Positions 25,320 through 34,195 are shown, counted from the stretch's first letter. The stretch is DNA of 64,000 bases from VRUE01 sp963816785 (GCA_963816785.1 CAWFLL010000002.1:372001-436000); one strand, 5' to 3'. The notes: generated from the letters alone by a model not told the origin. Numbers and translations: made by a program.

Positions 25320-26204
25320 CTGATCCCCTTCGCAGATCGGCTCGCGGCGCTCGTCGAAGAGCGCCGCAGCCAGATCTGCCTCGGCCTCGATCCCGACCCG
25401 GCGCAGCTCGGTCCGGACGCGGCCCCTGCGGGTTCCGGCGCGAGCGCTGTCGAGCGGGCGGCGACGGCGGTCGCCGCTCACTGCCGGGCGCTGATCGACC
25501 AGGCCGGTCCCGCCTGCGTCGCGGTCAAGCCCCAGCTCGCCTGCTTTGAGCGCCTCGGCGCGCCGGGCTGGGCCGCCCTGTCCGAGGTCTGCGAGGGGGC
25601 CCGCGGCGCCGGGCTGCTGATCGTCGCCGACGGCAAGCGCGGCGACGTCCCCGTCACCGCGACCGCCTACGCGCAGAGCCTGGTCGGCGAGACGCCGACT
25701 CCATGGGGGCCGGTGGCGGGCCTCGGCGTCGATGCGTTCACCGTCAACCCGCTGCTCGGCGGCGACTCGCTGGAGCCGTTCGTCTCCGCGGCGGAGGCCG
25801 CCGGGGCCGGGGTTTTCGTCCTCGTCCGCACCAGCAATCCCGGGGCCGCCGACGTCGAGGACGTCCCCGCCCCGGAGCGGCCGCTGCATGAGCGCCTCGC
25901 GGAGCTGGTCGACGGGCGTGCCGATCGCCTCGCGGGAGGCGGCGGCCTGAGCGGGATGGGGGCGGTGGTCGGCGCGACCGAGCCGGGCCACATCGCGCGG
26001 CTGCGCGAGCTGATGCCGCACGCGATCTTCCTGCTGCCGGGTGTCGGGGCCCAGGGCGGCCGGCCGGAGCTGCTCGGCGCGGCCTTCGGGCCGGGGCTCG
26101 CGGCCGGTCTCGTCCCCGCCTCTCGCAGCATCGCCGGCGATGCCGATCCGGCCGCCGCCGCCGAGCGCCTTCGAGGCGCCGTCTGGGAAGTTTCGACCAG
26201 CTGA
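25320..26204 (+). CDS. pyrF: Orotidine 5'-phosphate decarboxylase (type 2)
   Basis: About 294 residues; makes UMP from OMP. N-terminus ICLGLDPDPAQLG, middle CVAVKPQLACFERLG, catalytic segment LLIVADGKRGDV, then GVDAFTVNPLLGGDSLEPF and LLPGVGAQGG. The frame opens after a TGA at 25290, and the first usable codon is CTG at 25320, eight bases after the hup stop and behind GAAGAGG. No ATG, GTG or TTG occurs in frame before conserved residues. So it starts at CTG, or a base is missing. Confidence 0.88.
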   Translation: MIPFADRLAALVEERRSQICLGLDPDPAQLGPDAAPAGSGASAVERAATAVAAHCRALIDQAGPACVAVKPQLACFERLGAPGWAALSEVCEGARGAGLLIVADGKRGDVPVTATAYAQSLVGETPTPWGPVAGLGVDAFTVNPLLGGDSLEPFVSAAEAAGAGVFVLVRTSNPGAADVEDVPAPERPLHERLAELVDGRADRLAGGGGLSGMGAVVGATEPGHIARLRELMPHAIFLLPGVGAQGGRPELLGAAFGPGLAAGLVPASRSIAGDADPAAAAERLRGAVWEVSTS

Positions 26205-26260
26205 TCTCGTGCCGAGCGGCTATACGATCCTCTGCCCGATCCGGATTCCGGCCTCGATAA

Positions 26261-26584
26261 ATGAGCAAGCGCTCCTCAGCCCCCGCTCGAGTTCTCGCGG
26301 TGACCGCGCTCGTCTGCGGCGTCGCCGGCCTCCTCGTGGTGATCGCGGCCTCGCTCGGCGACGACGACGGCGACTCCGGGAAGCGCGCCGCCAACGGGCA
26401 GGTGGTGCGTGGTGAGCAGAAGGGCGGAGGTGGCAAAATCCGCAGCGCCTACGTGGTCCAGAACGGCGACACCCTGACCTCGATCGCCCACCGGACTGGG
26501 GTCCCGGTCGCGCAGATCCTCGACCTCAACCCGGGCGTCGATCCGCAGATCCTGATCTCCGGCGAAAAGCTGAAGCTCCGCTAG
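26261..26584 (+). CDS. Membrane-anchored LysM protein
   Basis: 107 residues: a short basic N-terminus, one membrane helix at about 10-30, an acidic linker, and a C-terminal LysM domain (YVVQNGDTLTSIAHRTGVPVAQILDLNPGVDPQILISGEKLKL) that binds peptidoglycan. The carboxypeptidase gene downstream fits a cell-wall role. TATACG and the palindrome ATCCGGAT upstream resemble the start region of the rhodanese-MoeB gene. Confidence 0.85.
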   Translation: MSKRSSAPARVLAVTALVCGVAGLLVVIAASLGDDDGDSGKRAANGQVVRGEQKGGGGKIRSAYVVQNGDTLTSIAHRTGVPVAQILDLNPGVDPQILISGEKLKLR

Positions 26585-26593
26585 GTGAGCGCG

Positions 26594-26639
26594 CCAATCG
26601 CCACGGTGACAGCCGGTTATTCGAGTCCGTGGCGATTGG
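26594..26639. terminator. Long hairpin after the LysM gene
   Basis: CCAATCGCCACGG and CCGTGGCGATTGG pair perfectly (13 bp) around a 20-base loop. It lies 10 bases after the LysM stop and 14 before the carboxypeptidase start. There is no T run, so it may terminate poorly, act as an RNA-stability element, or be a protein site. Confidence 0.55.
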
Positions 26640-26652
26640 TGCGTGAAACCCG

Positions 26653-27849
26653 ATGATTTTTCACGTGATTTCCCGCCGCCTGATCGGCGCCGCCATCGCA
26701 GCGACGCTCTCGCTGGCGCTTGCGGCGCCGCCGGCGATCGCCGGCAAACCACGGCTCGATGCCCGCGCCTGGGCCCTGCTCGACGCCCGCAGCGGCAGGG
26801 TGCTCGCCTCGCACGCGGCCTCGCGACGCCTCCCGATCGCCAGCACGACGAAGATGATGACCGCCTACGTCGCGCTGCACGAGCTGCCGCTGGAGAAGAC
26901 GGTGCGCGCCGCCCCCTACGACGCGATCTACGGCGAGTCGCTGCTGGAACTGCGCTCCGGTCAGCTGATCAGCGTCCGCGATCTGCTCTACGGGCTGATC
27001 CTGCGCAGCGGCAACGACGCCGCCCATGACCTGGCGATTGCCGCGGCCGGCTCGGATACCCGGTTCGTGCGCCAGATGAATCGCCGCGCGGCGGCGCTCG
27101 GCCTCGCCGACACCCACTACTCGAACCCGGTCGGGCTCGACGAGGCCGGCAACTACTCGAGCGCCTACGACCTCGCCGTGCTCGGGCGCCGGCTGCTGGA
27201 CGTCCCGGCCTTCGCCAAGATCGCCGCCTCGCGCACCGCGCTCCTGCGCAGCCTTCATCCACCGCGCCGGATCGAGACCCTGAACGACCTCCTGCTGAGG
27301 GTGCCATGGGCGACGGGGATCAAGACCGGTCACACCTTCGACGCCGCCTACGTCCTGGTCGGCGCCGGCAAGCGCAAGGGCGTCGAGCTGATCTCCACGG
27401 TGCTGGGGACCTCGACCGAGACCGGCCGCGACCTCGAAAGCCTGCGGCTCCTCGACTACGGCTTCTCGCTCTACCGCAAGCGCCGGCCGGTGCGCGCCGG
27501 CGACGTCCTCGCCCGGCCCCCGATCCGCTACAGCGGCGACGCCCTGCCCCTGCGCGCCTCCCGCTCGGTGACGGTCGGCGTGCGCCGCGGCCAGCGCGCG
27601 ATCGTCTCGGTGCGGGCGCCGCGCGAGGTCGAGGGCCCGATCCGTCGCGGCGCCGTGCTGGGACGGGCGACGGTGCGGGTCGGAGGGATGCTGCTGGCGA
27701 CGGTGCCGCTGCGGGCCGCACATGCCGTCGCCGAGGCCAGCGCCCTCGAGGTGGCGCGCAGCTTCATCGCCGAAAACGCCCTCTGGCTCGCGCTGGCGTT
27801 GTCGGCGATACTGATCGCTGCAGTCATTCTGAGACGCCTCACGAGATGA
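26653..27849 (+). CDS. D-alanyl-D-alanine carboxypeptidase (DacF-like, S11)
   Basis: 398-residue penicillin-binding protein that trims the peptide stem of peptidoglycan. Signal peptide 1-30 (ends AAPPAIA-G), catalytic S64-x-x-K67 (ASTTKMM), S119-G-N (RSGND), and KTG in GIKTGHT. A C-terminal membrane helix near 375-393 with RRLTR behind it anchors it in the membrane. Its stop overlaps the start of the kinase gene (ATGA). Confidence 0.9.
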   Translation: MIFHVISRRLIGAAIAATLSLALAAPPAIAGKPRLDARAWALLDARSGRVLASHAASRRLPIASTTKMMTAYVALHELPLEKTVRAAPYDAIYGESLLELRSGQLISVRDLLYGLILRSGNDAAHDLAIAAAGSDTRFVRQMNRRAAALGLADTHYSNPVGLDEAGNYSSAYDLAVLGRRLLDVPAFAKIAASRTALLRSLHPPRRIETLNDLLLRVPWATGIKTGHTFDAAYVLVGAGKRKGVELISTVLGTSTETGRDLESLRLLDYGFSLYRKRRPVRAGDVLARPPIRYSGDALPLRASRSVTVGVRRGQRAIVSVRAPREVEGPIRRGAVLGRATVRVGGMLLATVPLRAAHAVAEASALEVARSFIAENALWLALALSAILIAAVILRRLTR

Positions 27850-28802
27850 TCCTCACCGTCACCCTGAACGCTGCAATCGACCGCACGGTCGCCGTGCCCA
27901 ATTTCCGCCTCGGGCACCGCCACCGGGCAGTCGAGAGCCGCACCGTCGCCGGCGGGAAGGGAGTCAACGTCGCCCGCGCCATCGGCCTGCTGGGCAAGCC
28001 GGTGATCGCCACCGGCCTCGCCGGGGGGCCGACCGGCAGCCGGGTGCTGGAGCAGCTGCGCAAAGAGGCGGTGCTGACCGATTTCACGACGATCGCCGGG
28101 CAGACGCGGATCAACCTCGCCGTGATCGACCCGACCTCGGGTGAACAGACGGAGATCAACGAGCGCGGGCCCGCGGTCAGCCCGGAGGAGGTCGAGCGGT
28201 TCGTCGAGCGCCTCAGCTACCTCGCTGGCGGCGCCAGGCTATGCGTCCTTGCCGGGTCCCTGCCGCCGGGCGCCCCCGAGGACCTCTACGCCCGCCTCGT
28301 CGCCGAGCTCCGCGAGAGGGACGTCGCGGTCATCCTCGACGCCGACGGCGAGCCGATGATGGCGGGGTTGCGGGCGGGCGCCTCGATGGTGACCCCCAAC
28401 GAACTCGAGGCCGAGGAGCTGGTCGGGCAGGAGTTCGCCGACCGCGACGACGTCGTCAACGGGCTCTCCGAATTGCTCAGGCTCGGCGCCGGCGAGGCCG
28501 CGATCACCCGGCCCGACGGCTGCGTCGCCGTCGTCGGATCGGGCGAGGAGAGGAGCTTCCTCGAGGTGCGGATACGGCCGCTGGAGCCGGTCTCCACGGT
28601 CGGCTCCGGCGACGCCTACCTGGCCGGATACGTCGCCGCCCGCTACGACGGCATGGAGGCCCGTGAGTGCCTCGCCTACGCGGTCGCCTGTGGGGCCGAG
28701 TCGACGCAGCATTTCGGCGCCGGCGTCGTCGATCGCAATCAGGTCGAGCGGCTGCTGGGCGAGGTCGAGGTGCAGGACCTGGAGGTCCACGCGGAAGTGT
28801 AG
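27846..28802 (+). CDS. PfkB-family sugar kinase (1-phosphofructokinase-like)
   Basis: 318-residue kinase. MILTVTLNAAIDRTV and GGKGVNVARAIGLLGKPVIATGLAGG at the front, and VSTVGSGDAYLAGYVAARYDGM with the catalytic aspartate at the back, are those of the 1-phosphofructokinase/tagatose-6-phosphate kinase branch. No PTS or sugar gene is adjacent; the neighbours are cell-wall and guanine nucleotide genes. The sugar-phosphate substrate is therefore left open. Confidence 0.83.
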   Translation: MILTVTLNAAIDRTVAVPNFRLGHRHRAVESRTVAGGKGVNVARAIGLLGKPVIATGLAGGPTGSRVLEQLRKEAVLTDFTTIAGQTRINLAVIDPTSGEQTEINERGPAVSPEEVERFVERLSYLAGGARLCVLAGSLPPGAPEDLYARLVAELRERDVAVILDADGEPMMAGLRAGASMVTPNELEAEELVGQEFADRDDVVNGLSELLRLGAGEAAITRPDGCVAVVGSGEERSFLEVRIRPLEPVSTVGSGDAYLAGYVAARYDGMEARECLAYAVACGAESTQHFGAGVVDRNQVERLLGEVEVQDLEVHAEV

Positions 28803-28839
28803 TCTGGCTGTTCAACGCCACCCCGCCCTGGAGGACCAA

Positions 28840-30045
28840 TTGGAGATCGACATCGGTCGAGGCAAGAAGGGGAGGCGCGCCTACGGATTCGACGACATCG
28901 CGATCGTTCCGTCGCGCCGCACCCGCGATCCCGACGACATTGACATCAGCTGGACCCTCGGCCCCTATCGCTTCGAGCTGCCGCTGGTCGCCTCGGCGAT
29001 GGACGGGGTCGTCAGCCCCGACACCGCCGCTCTGGTCAACCAGCTCGGGGGGCTCGGCGTGCTCAACCTGGAGGGGATCTGGACCCGCTTCGAGGACGCC
29101 GAGGAGCAGCTCGAGAAGATCGCCGCCGCGCCCGTGCACCTGGCGACGCGGATCATGCAGGAGATCTACTCCGAGCCCGTCAAGCCGGATCTGATCGGCC
29201 GGCGGATCGCCGAGATCAAGGAGCGCGGCGCCGTCGCCTGCGGCTCCCTTACTCCGCAGCGGGTGCGCGAGCACTACGAGATCGCGGTCGAGGCCGGGAT
29301 CGACATCCTCGTCATCCAGGGCACGGTGATCTCGGCCGAACATGTCTCGACGACGGTCGAGCCCCTCAACCTGAAGGAGTTCATCACCGAAGTCCCGGTG
29401 CCGACCGTCGTCGGCGGATGCGCCTCCTACTCGACCGGCCTCCATCTGATGCGGACCGGGGCGGTCGGCGTCCTCGTCGGGGTCGGGCCCGGGGCGGCCT
29501 GCACGACCCGCGGCGTGCTCGGCATCGGCGTCCCCCAGGCGACCGCGATCGCGGACGTCGCCGCCGCCCGCGCCCAGCACATGCTCGAGACCGGCGAGTA
29601 CGTGAACGTGATCGGGGACGGGGGAATGCGGACCGGGGGTGACGTCTCGAAGGCGATCGCCTGCGGCGCCGACGCGGTGATGGTCGGCTCGCCGCTGGCG
29701 CGGGCCAAGGAGGCGCCCGGGCGCGGCTTCCACTGGGGAATGGCGACCTTCCATCCCTCGCTTCCGCGCGGCACGCGGGTCTCCACCACGCAGGACGGGA
29801 CGATGGAGGAGATCCTGCTCGGCCCCGCCCAGGAGAACGACGGCACCTTCAACCTGATGGGGGCGCTGAGAACCTCGATGGCCACCACCGGCTACGAGGA
29901 CATCCGCTCCTTCCAGCGGGCCGAGGTGATGGTCGCCCCGGCGCTGCAGAGCGAGGGCAAGAAGCTGCAGACCGAACAGTCAGTCGGCATGGGCTCGAAT
30001 GGGCGCGCCGCCGTCGCCACGGGGGTGGCGGTCTCGGACGACTAG
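28840..30045 (+). CDS. guaB3: GuaB3 family IMP dehydrogenase-related protein
   Basis: 401 residues, TIM barrel without CBS domains. RAYGFDDIAIVPSRRTRDP at the front and the cysteine loop GPGAACTTRGVLGIGVPQATAI are typical of the actinobacterial GuaB3 group rather than GuaB. TTG start five bases after GGAGG. It precedes guaA by two bases, which supports a role in guanine nucleotide metabolism. Whether GuaB3 proteins act as IMP dehydrogenase or on GMP varies by lineage. Confidence 0.87.
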   Translation: MEIDIGRGKKGRRAYGFDDIAIVPSRRTRDPDDIDISWTLGPYRFELPLVASAMDGVVSPDTAALVNQLGGLGVLNLEGIWTRFEDAEEQLEKIAAAPVHLATRIMQEIYSEPVKPDLIGRRIAEIKERGAVACGSLTPQRVREHYEIAVEAGIDILVIQGTVISAEHVSTTVEPLNLKEFITEVPVPTVVGGCASYSTGLHLMRTGAVGVLVGVGPGAACTTRGVLGIGVPQATAIADVAAARAQHMLETGEYVNVIGDGGMRTGGDVSKAIACGADAVMVGSPLARAKEAPGRGFHWGMATFHPSLPRGTRVSTTQDGTMEEILLGPAQENDGTFNLMGALRTSMATTGYEDIRSFQRAEVMVAPALQSEGKKLQTEQSVGMGSNGRAAVATGVAVSDD

Positions 30046-30047
30046 GC

Positions 30048-31649
30048 GTGAGCGACGCAGTACTGAGATCCGAGACCGCGACGCCTCCCGAGGAGGTGAC
30101 CGTCGACTCGGATGCGCTCGAGGAGGTACTCGTCCTTGATTTCGGGGGGCAGTACTCGCAGCTGATCGCAAGGCGGATCCGGGAATGCGGCGTCTTCGCC
30201 GAGCTGCTGCCGGCGACCGTCTCGGCGGAGGCGATCAGGGAGCGCCGGCCCAAGGGCCTGGTCCTCTCCGGCGGGCCGGCCTCGGTCTATGAGCCGGGGG
30301 CGCCGCCGTTCCCGACCGAGCTGCTCGACCTCGAGATCCCGATGCTGGGCATCTGTTACGGGATGCAGGCGATGGTCCAGGCCCTCGGCGGCAGGGTCGA
30401 GGGGGCCGAGTCGGGTGAGTTCGGCCGCACCGAGCTGACCCTGCGAGACGGCGGAGGGACGCTGCTCGCCGGGCTGCCGGAGACTCAGAGCTGCTGGATG
30501 AGCCACCGCGACACGGTCTTCGAGCCGCCCGAGGGATTCGTCGCCCTCGCCTCGACGCCGGGCTCGCCGGTCGCCGCCTGCGAGGCGCCCGATCGGGGCC
30601 TGTACGGGATCCAGTTCCATCCCGAGGTCGTCCACACTCCTTACGGGACCGAGGTCCTGACCCGCTTCCTGCGTGAGATCGCCGGTTGCGAGGAACAGTG
30701 GTCGCCGCAGTCGGTGATCGCCGAACAGGTCGCCAAGATCAGCGCCCAGGTCGGCGACGGCCGGGTGATCTGTGGCCTCTCCGGAGGGGTCGACTCCTCG
30801 GTCGCGGCGCTGCTCGTCCACCGCGCGGTGGGGGAGAGGCTGACCTGCGTTTTCGTCGATCACGGGCTGATGCGGCTGAACGAGGCCGAGCAGGTGGTCG
30901 AGGCCTTCGAGCGGTTCGGGATCCCGCTGGTCCACGTCGACGCCGAGGAGCGGTTCCTCACCCGGCTGGCCGGGGTCGAGGACCCGGAGCAGAAGCGCAA
31001 GATCATCGGCGAGGAGTTCATCCGGGTCTTCGAGGAGGAGGCGGCGAAGCTCGAGGACGCCCGCTACCTGGTGCAGGGGACCCTCTACTCGGACGTGATC
31101 GAGTCCGGCGGCAGCGACCACGCGGCGACGATCAAGTCCCACCACAACGTCGGCGGCCTTCCCGAGGACCTCGAGTTCGAGCTCGTCGAGCCGCTGCGGA
31201 TGCTGTTCAAGGACGAGGTGCGGGCCGTCGGCGCCGAGCTCGGCCTCCCGGAGCGGCTCGTCTGGCGCCAGCCCTTCCCCGGCCCGGGCCTGGCGATCCG
31301 AATCGTCGGCGGAGAGGTCACCCGGGAGCGGCTCGACATCCTCCGCGCCGCGGACGCGATCCTGCAGGAGGAGATCCGCGCCGCCGAGCTCTACCGGCAG
31401 CTGTGGCAGTCCTTCTGCGTGATGCCCGTCGTCCGCTCGGTCGGCGTGCAGGGCGACGGCCGCACATACGCCTACCCGATCGTGATCCGGGCGGTGACTT
31501 CCGACGACGCGATGACCGCCGACTGGGCGCGCCTGCCCTACGACCTGCTCGAGCGGGTCTCGAACCGGATCATCAACGAGATCAGCGGCGTCAACCGCGT
31601 CGCCCTCGACATCTCCTCGAAGCCCCCGGCCACCATCGAGTGGGAGTAG
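30048..31649 (+). CDS. guaA: GMP synthase (glutamine-hydrolysing)
   Basis: 533 residues. Class I amidotransferase domain (VLVLDFGGQYSQLIARRIRE, nucleophile cysteine in LGICYGMQAM, HPEVVHT), PP-loop ATPase SGGVDSS, then the C-terminal dimerisation domain ending in KPPATIEWE, the normal C-terminus. GTG start. The first 25 residues are an extra acidic leader. Forms a unit with guaB3. Confidence 0.95.
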   Translation: MSDAVLRSETATPPEEVTVDSDALEEVLVLDFGGQYSQLIARRIRECGVFAELLPATVSAEAIRERRPKGLVLSGGPASVYEPGAPPFPTELLDLEIPMLGICYGMQAMVQALGGRVEGAESGEFGRTELTLRDGGGTLLAGLPETQSCWMSHRDTVFEPPEGFVALASTPGSPVAACEAPDRGLYGIQFHPEVVHTPYGTEVLTRFLREIAGCEEQWSPQSVIAEQVAKISAQVGDGRVICGLSGGVDSSVAALLVHRAVGERLTCVFVDHGLMRLNEAEQVVEAFERFGIPLVHVDAEERFLTRLAGVEDPEQKRKIIGEEFIRVFEEEAAKLEDARYLVQGTLYSDVIESGGSDHAATIKSHHNVGGLPEDLEFELVEPLRMLFKDEVRAVGAELGLPERLVWRQPFPGPGLAIRIVGGEVTRERLDILRAADAILQEEIRAAELYRQLWQSFCVMPVVRSVGVQGDGRTYAYPIVIRAVTSDDAMTADWARLPYDLLERVSNRIINEISGVNRVALDISSKPPATIEWE

Positions 31650-31672
31650 CTGCGGGCTAGGGTCGGGCGGCG

Positions 31673-32428
31673 ATGCCGTCCTTCGCGGTCTCGATAGCGA
31701 TCCTCAGCCTGCTCCAGGCGGCGCTGGTCGCGTTGCCGCGGGCGCGGCCGGCCGGCTGGGCGGATTCCCTCCGCAGCCCCTGGTGGGCGGTGATCCCGGC
31801 GGCCTCGATCGTCGTCGTGATCGCGGTGATCGAGGCGACGCCCGGCTCGGCGACGACCCTGTCCTACCTGGCGCTGGTCGCCTGCCCGCCGCTGGCCGCG
31901 GTCGCGCTGGGATGGCTGATCCGTGGCTCGCGGCCCGCCTGGGCCCTGGCCGCGATACCGCTCTTCGCCCTGGCCTGGGCCTCCAAGGGCGCGCTCGCCG
32001 GCGAGGCGGCAGCGGCCGCGGTCACCTCGCTCGCCTGCGTCTCGCTGGGATGGCTTCTGGCCTCGGCCGTGCCCGGCCCCTGGCTGCGGTGGGGGATCTA
32101 CGCGATGGCGACGATCGACACGATCCTCGTCGCGGCGGAGATCCTGCAGGGGCCGAGCGGGGTCCTCAGCGCCGCCGCGCCGGGCGAGCTGCCGCGGCTG
32201 CAGGTGGTCGTGTTCGGCGCCGCGAGGATGGGCTTCGGCGACGTCTTCGTCGCCGCAACCGCCGGCTGCCTGCTCGCCGGCGACGGGCGGCGCCAGCTCC
32301 GGGCAGCCGGTCTCACCGCGGTCCTCGGCCTCGGCTTCGACCTGCTCTTCTTCGTGCTCGACACGCTGCCGGCCACCGTCCCGGTCGCGCTCGCCCTGGC
32401 GCTGTCGGGAATGAGAAAGGCAAAATAA
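31673..32428 (+). CDS. Polytopic membrane protein with GxGD motif (possible intramembrane aspartyl protease)
   Basis: 251 residues, about eight or nine membrane helices, no soluble domain. D149 lies in a helix (YAMATIDTILVAAE) and D190 in MGFGDVFVA, a GxGD motif. A PAT-V-P element (TLPATVPVALAL) near the C-terminus recalls the PAL motif. This arrangement is that of presenilin/signal-peptide-peptidase and type-4 prepilin peptidase enzymes. The assignment rests on motifs only. Its stop codon touches the palindrome of the zinc operon. Confidence 0.5.
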   Translation: MPSFAVSIAILSLLQAALVALPRARPAGWADSLRSPWWAVIPAASIVVVIAVIEATPGSATTLSYLALVACPPLAAVALGWLIRGSRPAWALAAIPLFALAWASKGALAGEAAAAAVTSLACVSLGWLLASAVPGPWLRWGIYAMATIDTILVAAEILQGPSGVLSAAAPGELPRLQVVVFGAARMGFGDVFVAATAGCLLAGDGRRQLRAAGLTAVLGLGFDLLFFVLDTLPATVPVALALALSGMRKAK

Positions 32429-32444
32429 AAATGAGTCTCATTTT
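32428..32444 (+). promoter_or_regulatory. Perfect 17-bp palindrome, likely Zur operator
   Basis: AAAATGAGTCTCATTTT has two fully complementary 8-base arms around one central base. It is AT-rich in a very GC-rich region and sits 14 bases before the zinc-transporter start. The last gene of this operon is a Fur/Zur-type repressor, so Zur is the natural ligand. The preceding gene ends at its first base. Confidence 0.78.
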
Positions 32445-32458
32445 GATTTAATGGCCCG

Positions 32459-34195
32459 GTGTTCGAGGCGTTCCAGCTCCCCTACGTGCAGCGCGGATTG
32501 CTCGAGATCCTGATCCTCGCGATACCGGCCGGGCTGCTTGGCACCTGGATCGTCCTCCGCGGCCTCGCCTTCTTCTCCCACGCGGTCGGCACCGCCACCT
32601 TCCCGGGGCTCGTGCTTGCCGACGGGCTCGGCTTCGCGGCGCCGCTCGGCGCCCTCGGTGCCGCGATCGTGTTCGCGGCGGGCACCGCCGCCCTGGGCGG
32701 GAGGCGCGATGGCCGTGACGCGACGGTGGCGATCGTCCTCGTCGGTTGTCTCGCCGTTGGCGTGATCCTCGCCAGCGACGTTTTCGGCTCCGGCTCGAAC
32801 GTGGAGACGTTGCTGTTCGGCAGCCTGTTGCTCGTCGACGGGGGCGACCTGGTGCTTGCAGCCGGGGTCGCGACAGCGACGCTGGTGGCGACGGCAGCAG
32901 TCGGCCAGCGCTGGCTCCTGCATGGCTTCGACCCCACCCTGCCGGTACCGGGCGGGCCGAGCCCCCGCCTTCTCGACGCAATCCTGATCGCCCTCGTCGC
33001 TCTGGCGACGACGGCGGCGCTGACCGTGGTCGGGGCGCTCCTGGTCGCCGCGCTCTTTGTCGTTCCCGCGATCACGGCGCGGCTGCTGACCAACCGGCTG
33101 CGACCCTGGCAGCTGTTGAGTGTCGGCCTCGTGGCCCTCGAGGGCACGGCCGGGCTCTGGCTCTCAGTCGAAACCGATGCACCGCCGGGAGCGACGATCG
33201 CGTGCGTCGCCGGCTCGGCCTTCGCGGCCACTGCGCTCGTGCGGATGCTGCCGCGCCCGAAGCGTCTAGCCGCGCTGGCTGCGGCTCTCGCCCTGCTAAG
33301 CCTGATCGGCGCCGGATGCGGGGAGTCCGACAACGGTGAGGACGGGACGCTCGACGTCGTGGCAACCACGACCCAGGTCGGGGACTTCGTCCGCCATGTT
33401 GGGGGTGGGGCGGTTGAAGTCGACCAGATTCTGCAGCCGAACAGCGATCCGCACGAGTACGAGCCACGGCCCTCCGACGTCGAGGCCGTGGCGGCGGCGA
33501 AGCTTGTCTTCGCAAGTGGCGAGGGGCTCGATCATTGGGTCGGGGAAGTGGTCTCCGACAGCGGCAGCGAAGCGGAGGTCGTTGAACTGGCGAGCGTGGT
33601 ACCGATCCACCTGCCCAGCAGCGAGGAGGGGGACGAGCACGATCCCCACTGGTGGCACGATCCCCGCAACGCCGAGGCGGCGGTGCGCGAGATCGCGCGC
33701 CGGCTCGCCGCAGCGGACCCGTCGAAGCGGGTCGTGTTCGAGCGCAATGCCAGTCGCTACCTGTCGGAGTTGCGGGCGCTCGACGAGGGGATCGCGGAGT
33801 GCTTCGACTCGGTGCCGAGGAACCGGCGCAAGCTGGCCACCGACCACGATTCCCTCAGTTATTTCGCCAACCGCTACGGGATCGACGTCGTCGGCGCCGT
33901 CTTTCCGTCGCAGACCACGCAGGCGCAATCCTCGGCGAAGGACCTGAGTGAGCTCGCAGAAACGATCGAACGCGACGGCGTCCGTGTGATCTTCCCGGAG
34001 AGCTCGCTCAGCCCGAAGGTGACGGAGGCGATCGCCAACCAGACCGGGGCCGCGGTCGGTGAGACGCTCTACGGTGACACGCTTGGGCCGGAGGGCTCGA
34101 CTGGCGCGACCTACCTCGAGATGGAGGAGGCGAACGCGGACGCCATTGTCCGTGGGTTGACCGATGGAGGCCAAGGGTGTCGCTTGAGCCTTTGA
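32459..34195 (+). CDS. Zinc ABC transporter: permease joined to substrate-binding protein (ZnuB-ZnuA)
   Basis: 578-codon frame from a GTG. Residues 1-265 are a ZnuB/MntB-type permease with about eight helices. From residue 263 a lipoprotein signal peptide follows (MLPRPKRLAALAAALALLSLIGAGC, lipid cysteine 287), then a ZnuA-type zinc-binding domain (DPHEYEPRPSD, a short HDPHWWHDP loop, DSLSYFANRYGI, FPESSLSPKV). An internal ATG at 33245 would give a normal 316-residue ZnuA lipoprotein. A neighbouring-frame TAG at about 33272 would end the permease if a base were missing. So it is a true fusion, two products from one frame, or two overlapping genes. Confidence 0.8.
   Translation: MFEAFQLPYVQRGLLEILILAIPAGLLGTWIVLRGLAFFSHAVGTATFPGLVLADGLGFAAPLGALGAAIVFAAGTAALGGRRDGRDATVAIVLVGCLAVGVILASDVFGSGSNVETLLFGSLLLVDGGDLVLAAGVATATLVATAAVGQRWLLHGFDPTLPVPGGPSPRLLDAILIALVALATTAALTVVGALLVAALFVVPAITARLLTNRLRPWQLLSVGLVALEGTAGLWLSVETDAPPGATIACVAGSAFAATALVRMLPRPKRLAALAAALALLSLIGAGCGESDNGEDGTLDVVATTTQVGDFVRHVGGGAVEVDQILQPNSDPHEYEPRPSDVEAVAAAKLVFASGEGLDHWVGEVVSDSGSEAEVVELASVVPIHLPSSEEGDEHDPHWWHDPRNAEAAVREIARRLAAADPSKRVVFERNASRYLSELRALDEGIAECFDSVPRNRRKLATDHDSLSYFANRYGIDVVGAVFPSQTTQAQSSAKDLSELAETIERDGVRVIFPESSLSPKVTEAIANQTGAAVGETLYGDTLGPEGSTGATYLEMEEANADAIVRGLTDGGQGCRLSL

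Noticed and set aside
26585..26650. tRNA-like TTCGAGTC in the hairpin after the LysM gene
   Set aside because: No acceptor, D or anticodon arms fit; the element is a simple long hairpin. No tRNA was found anywhere in the window.
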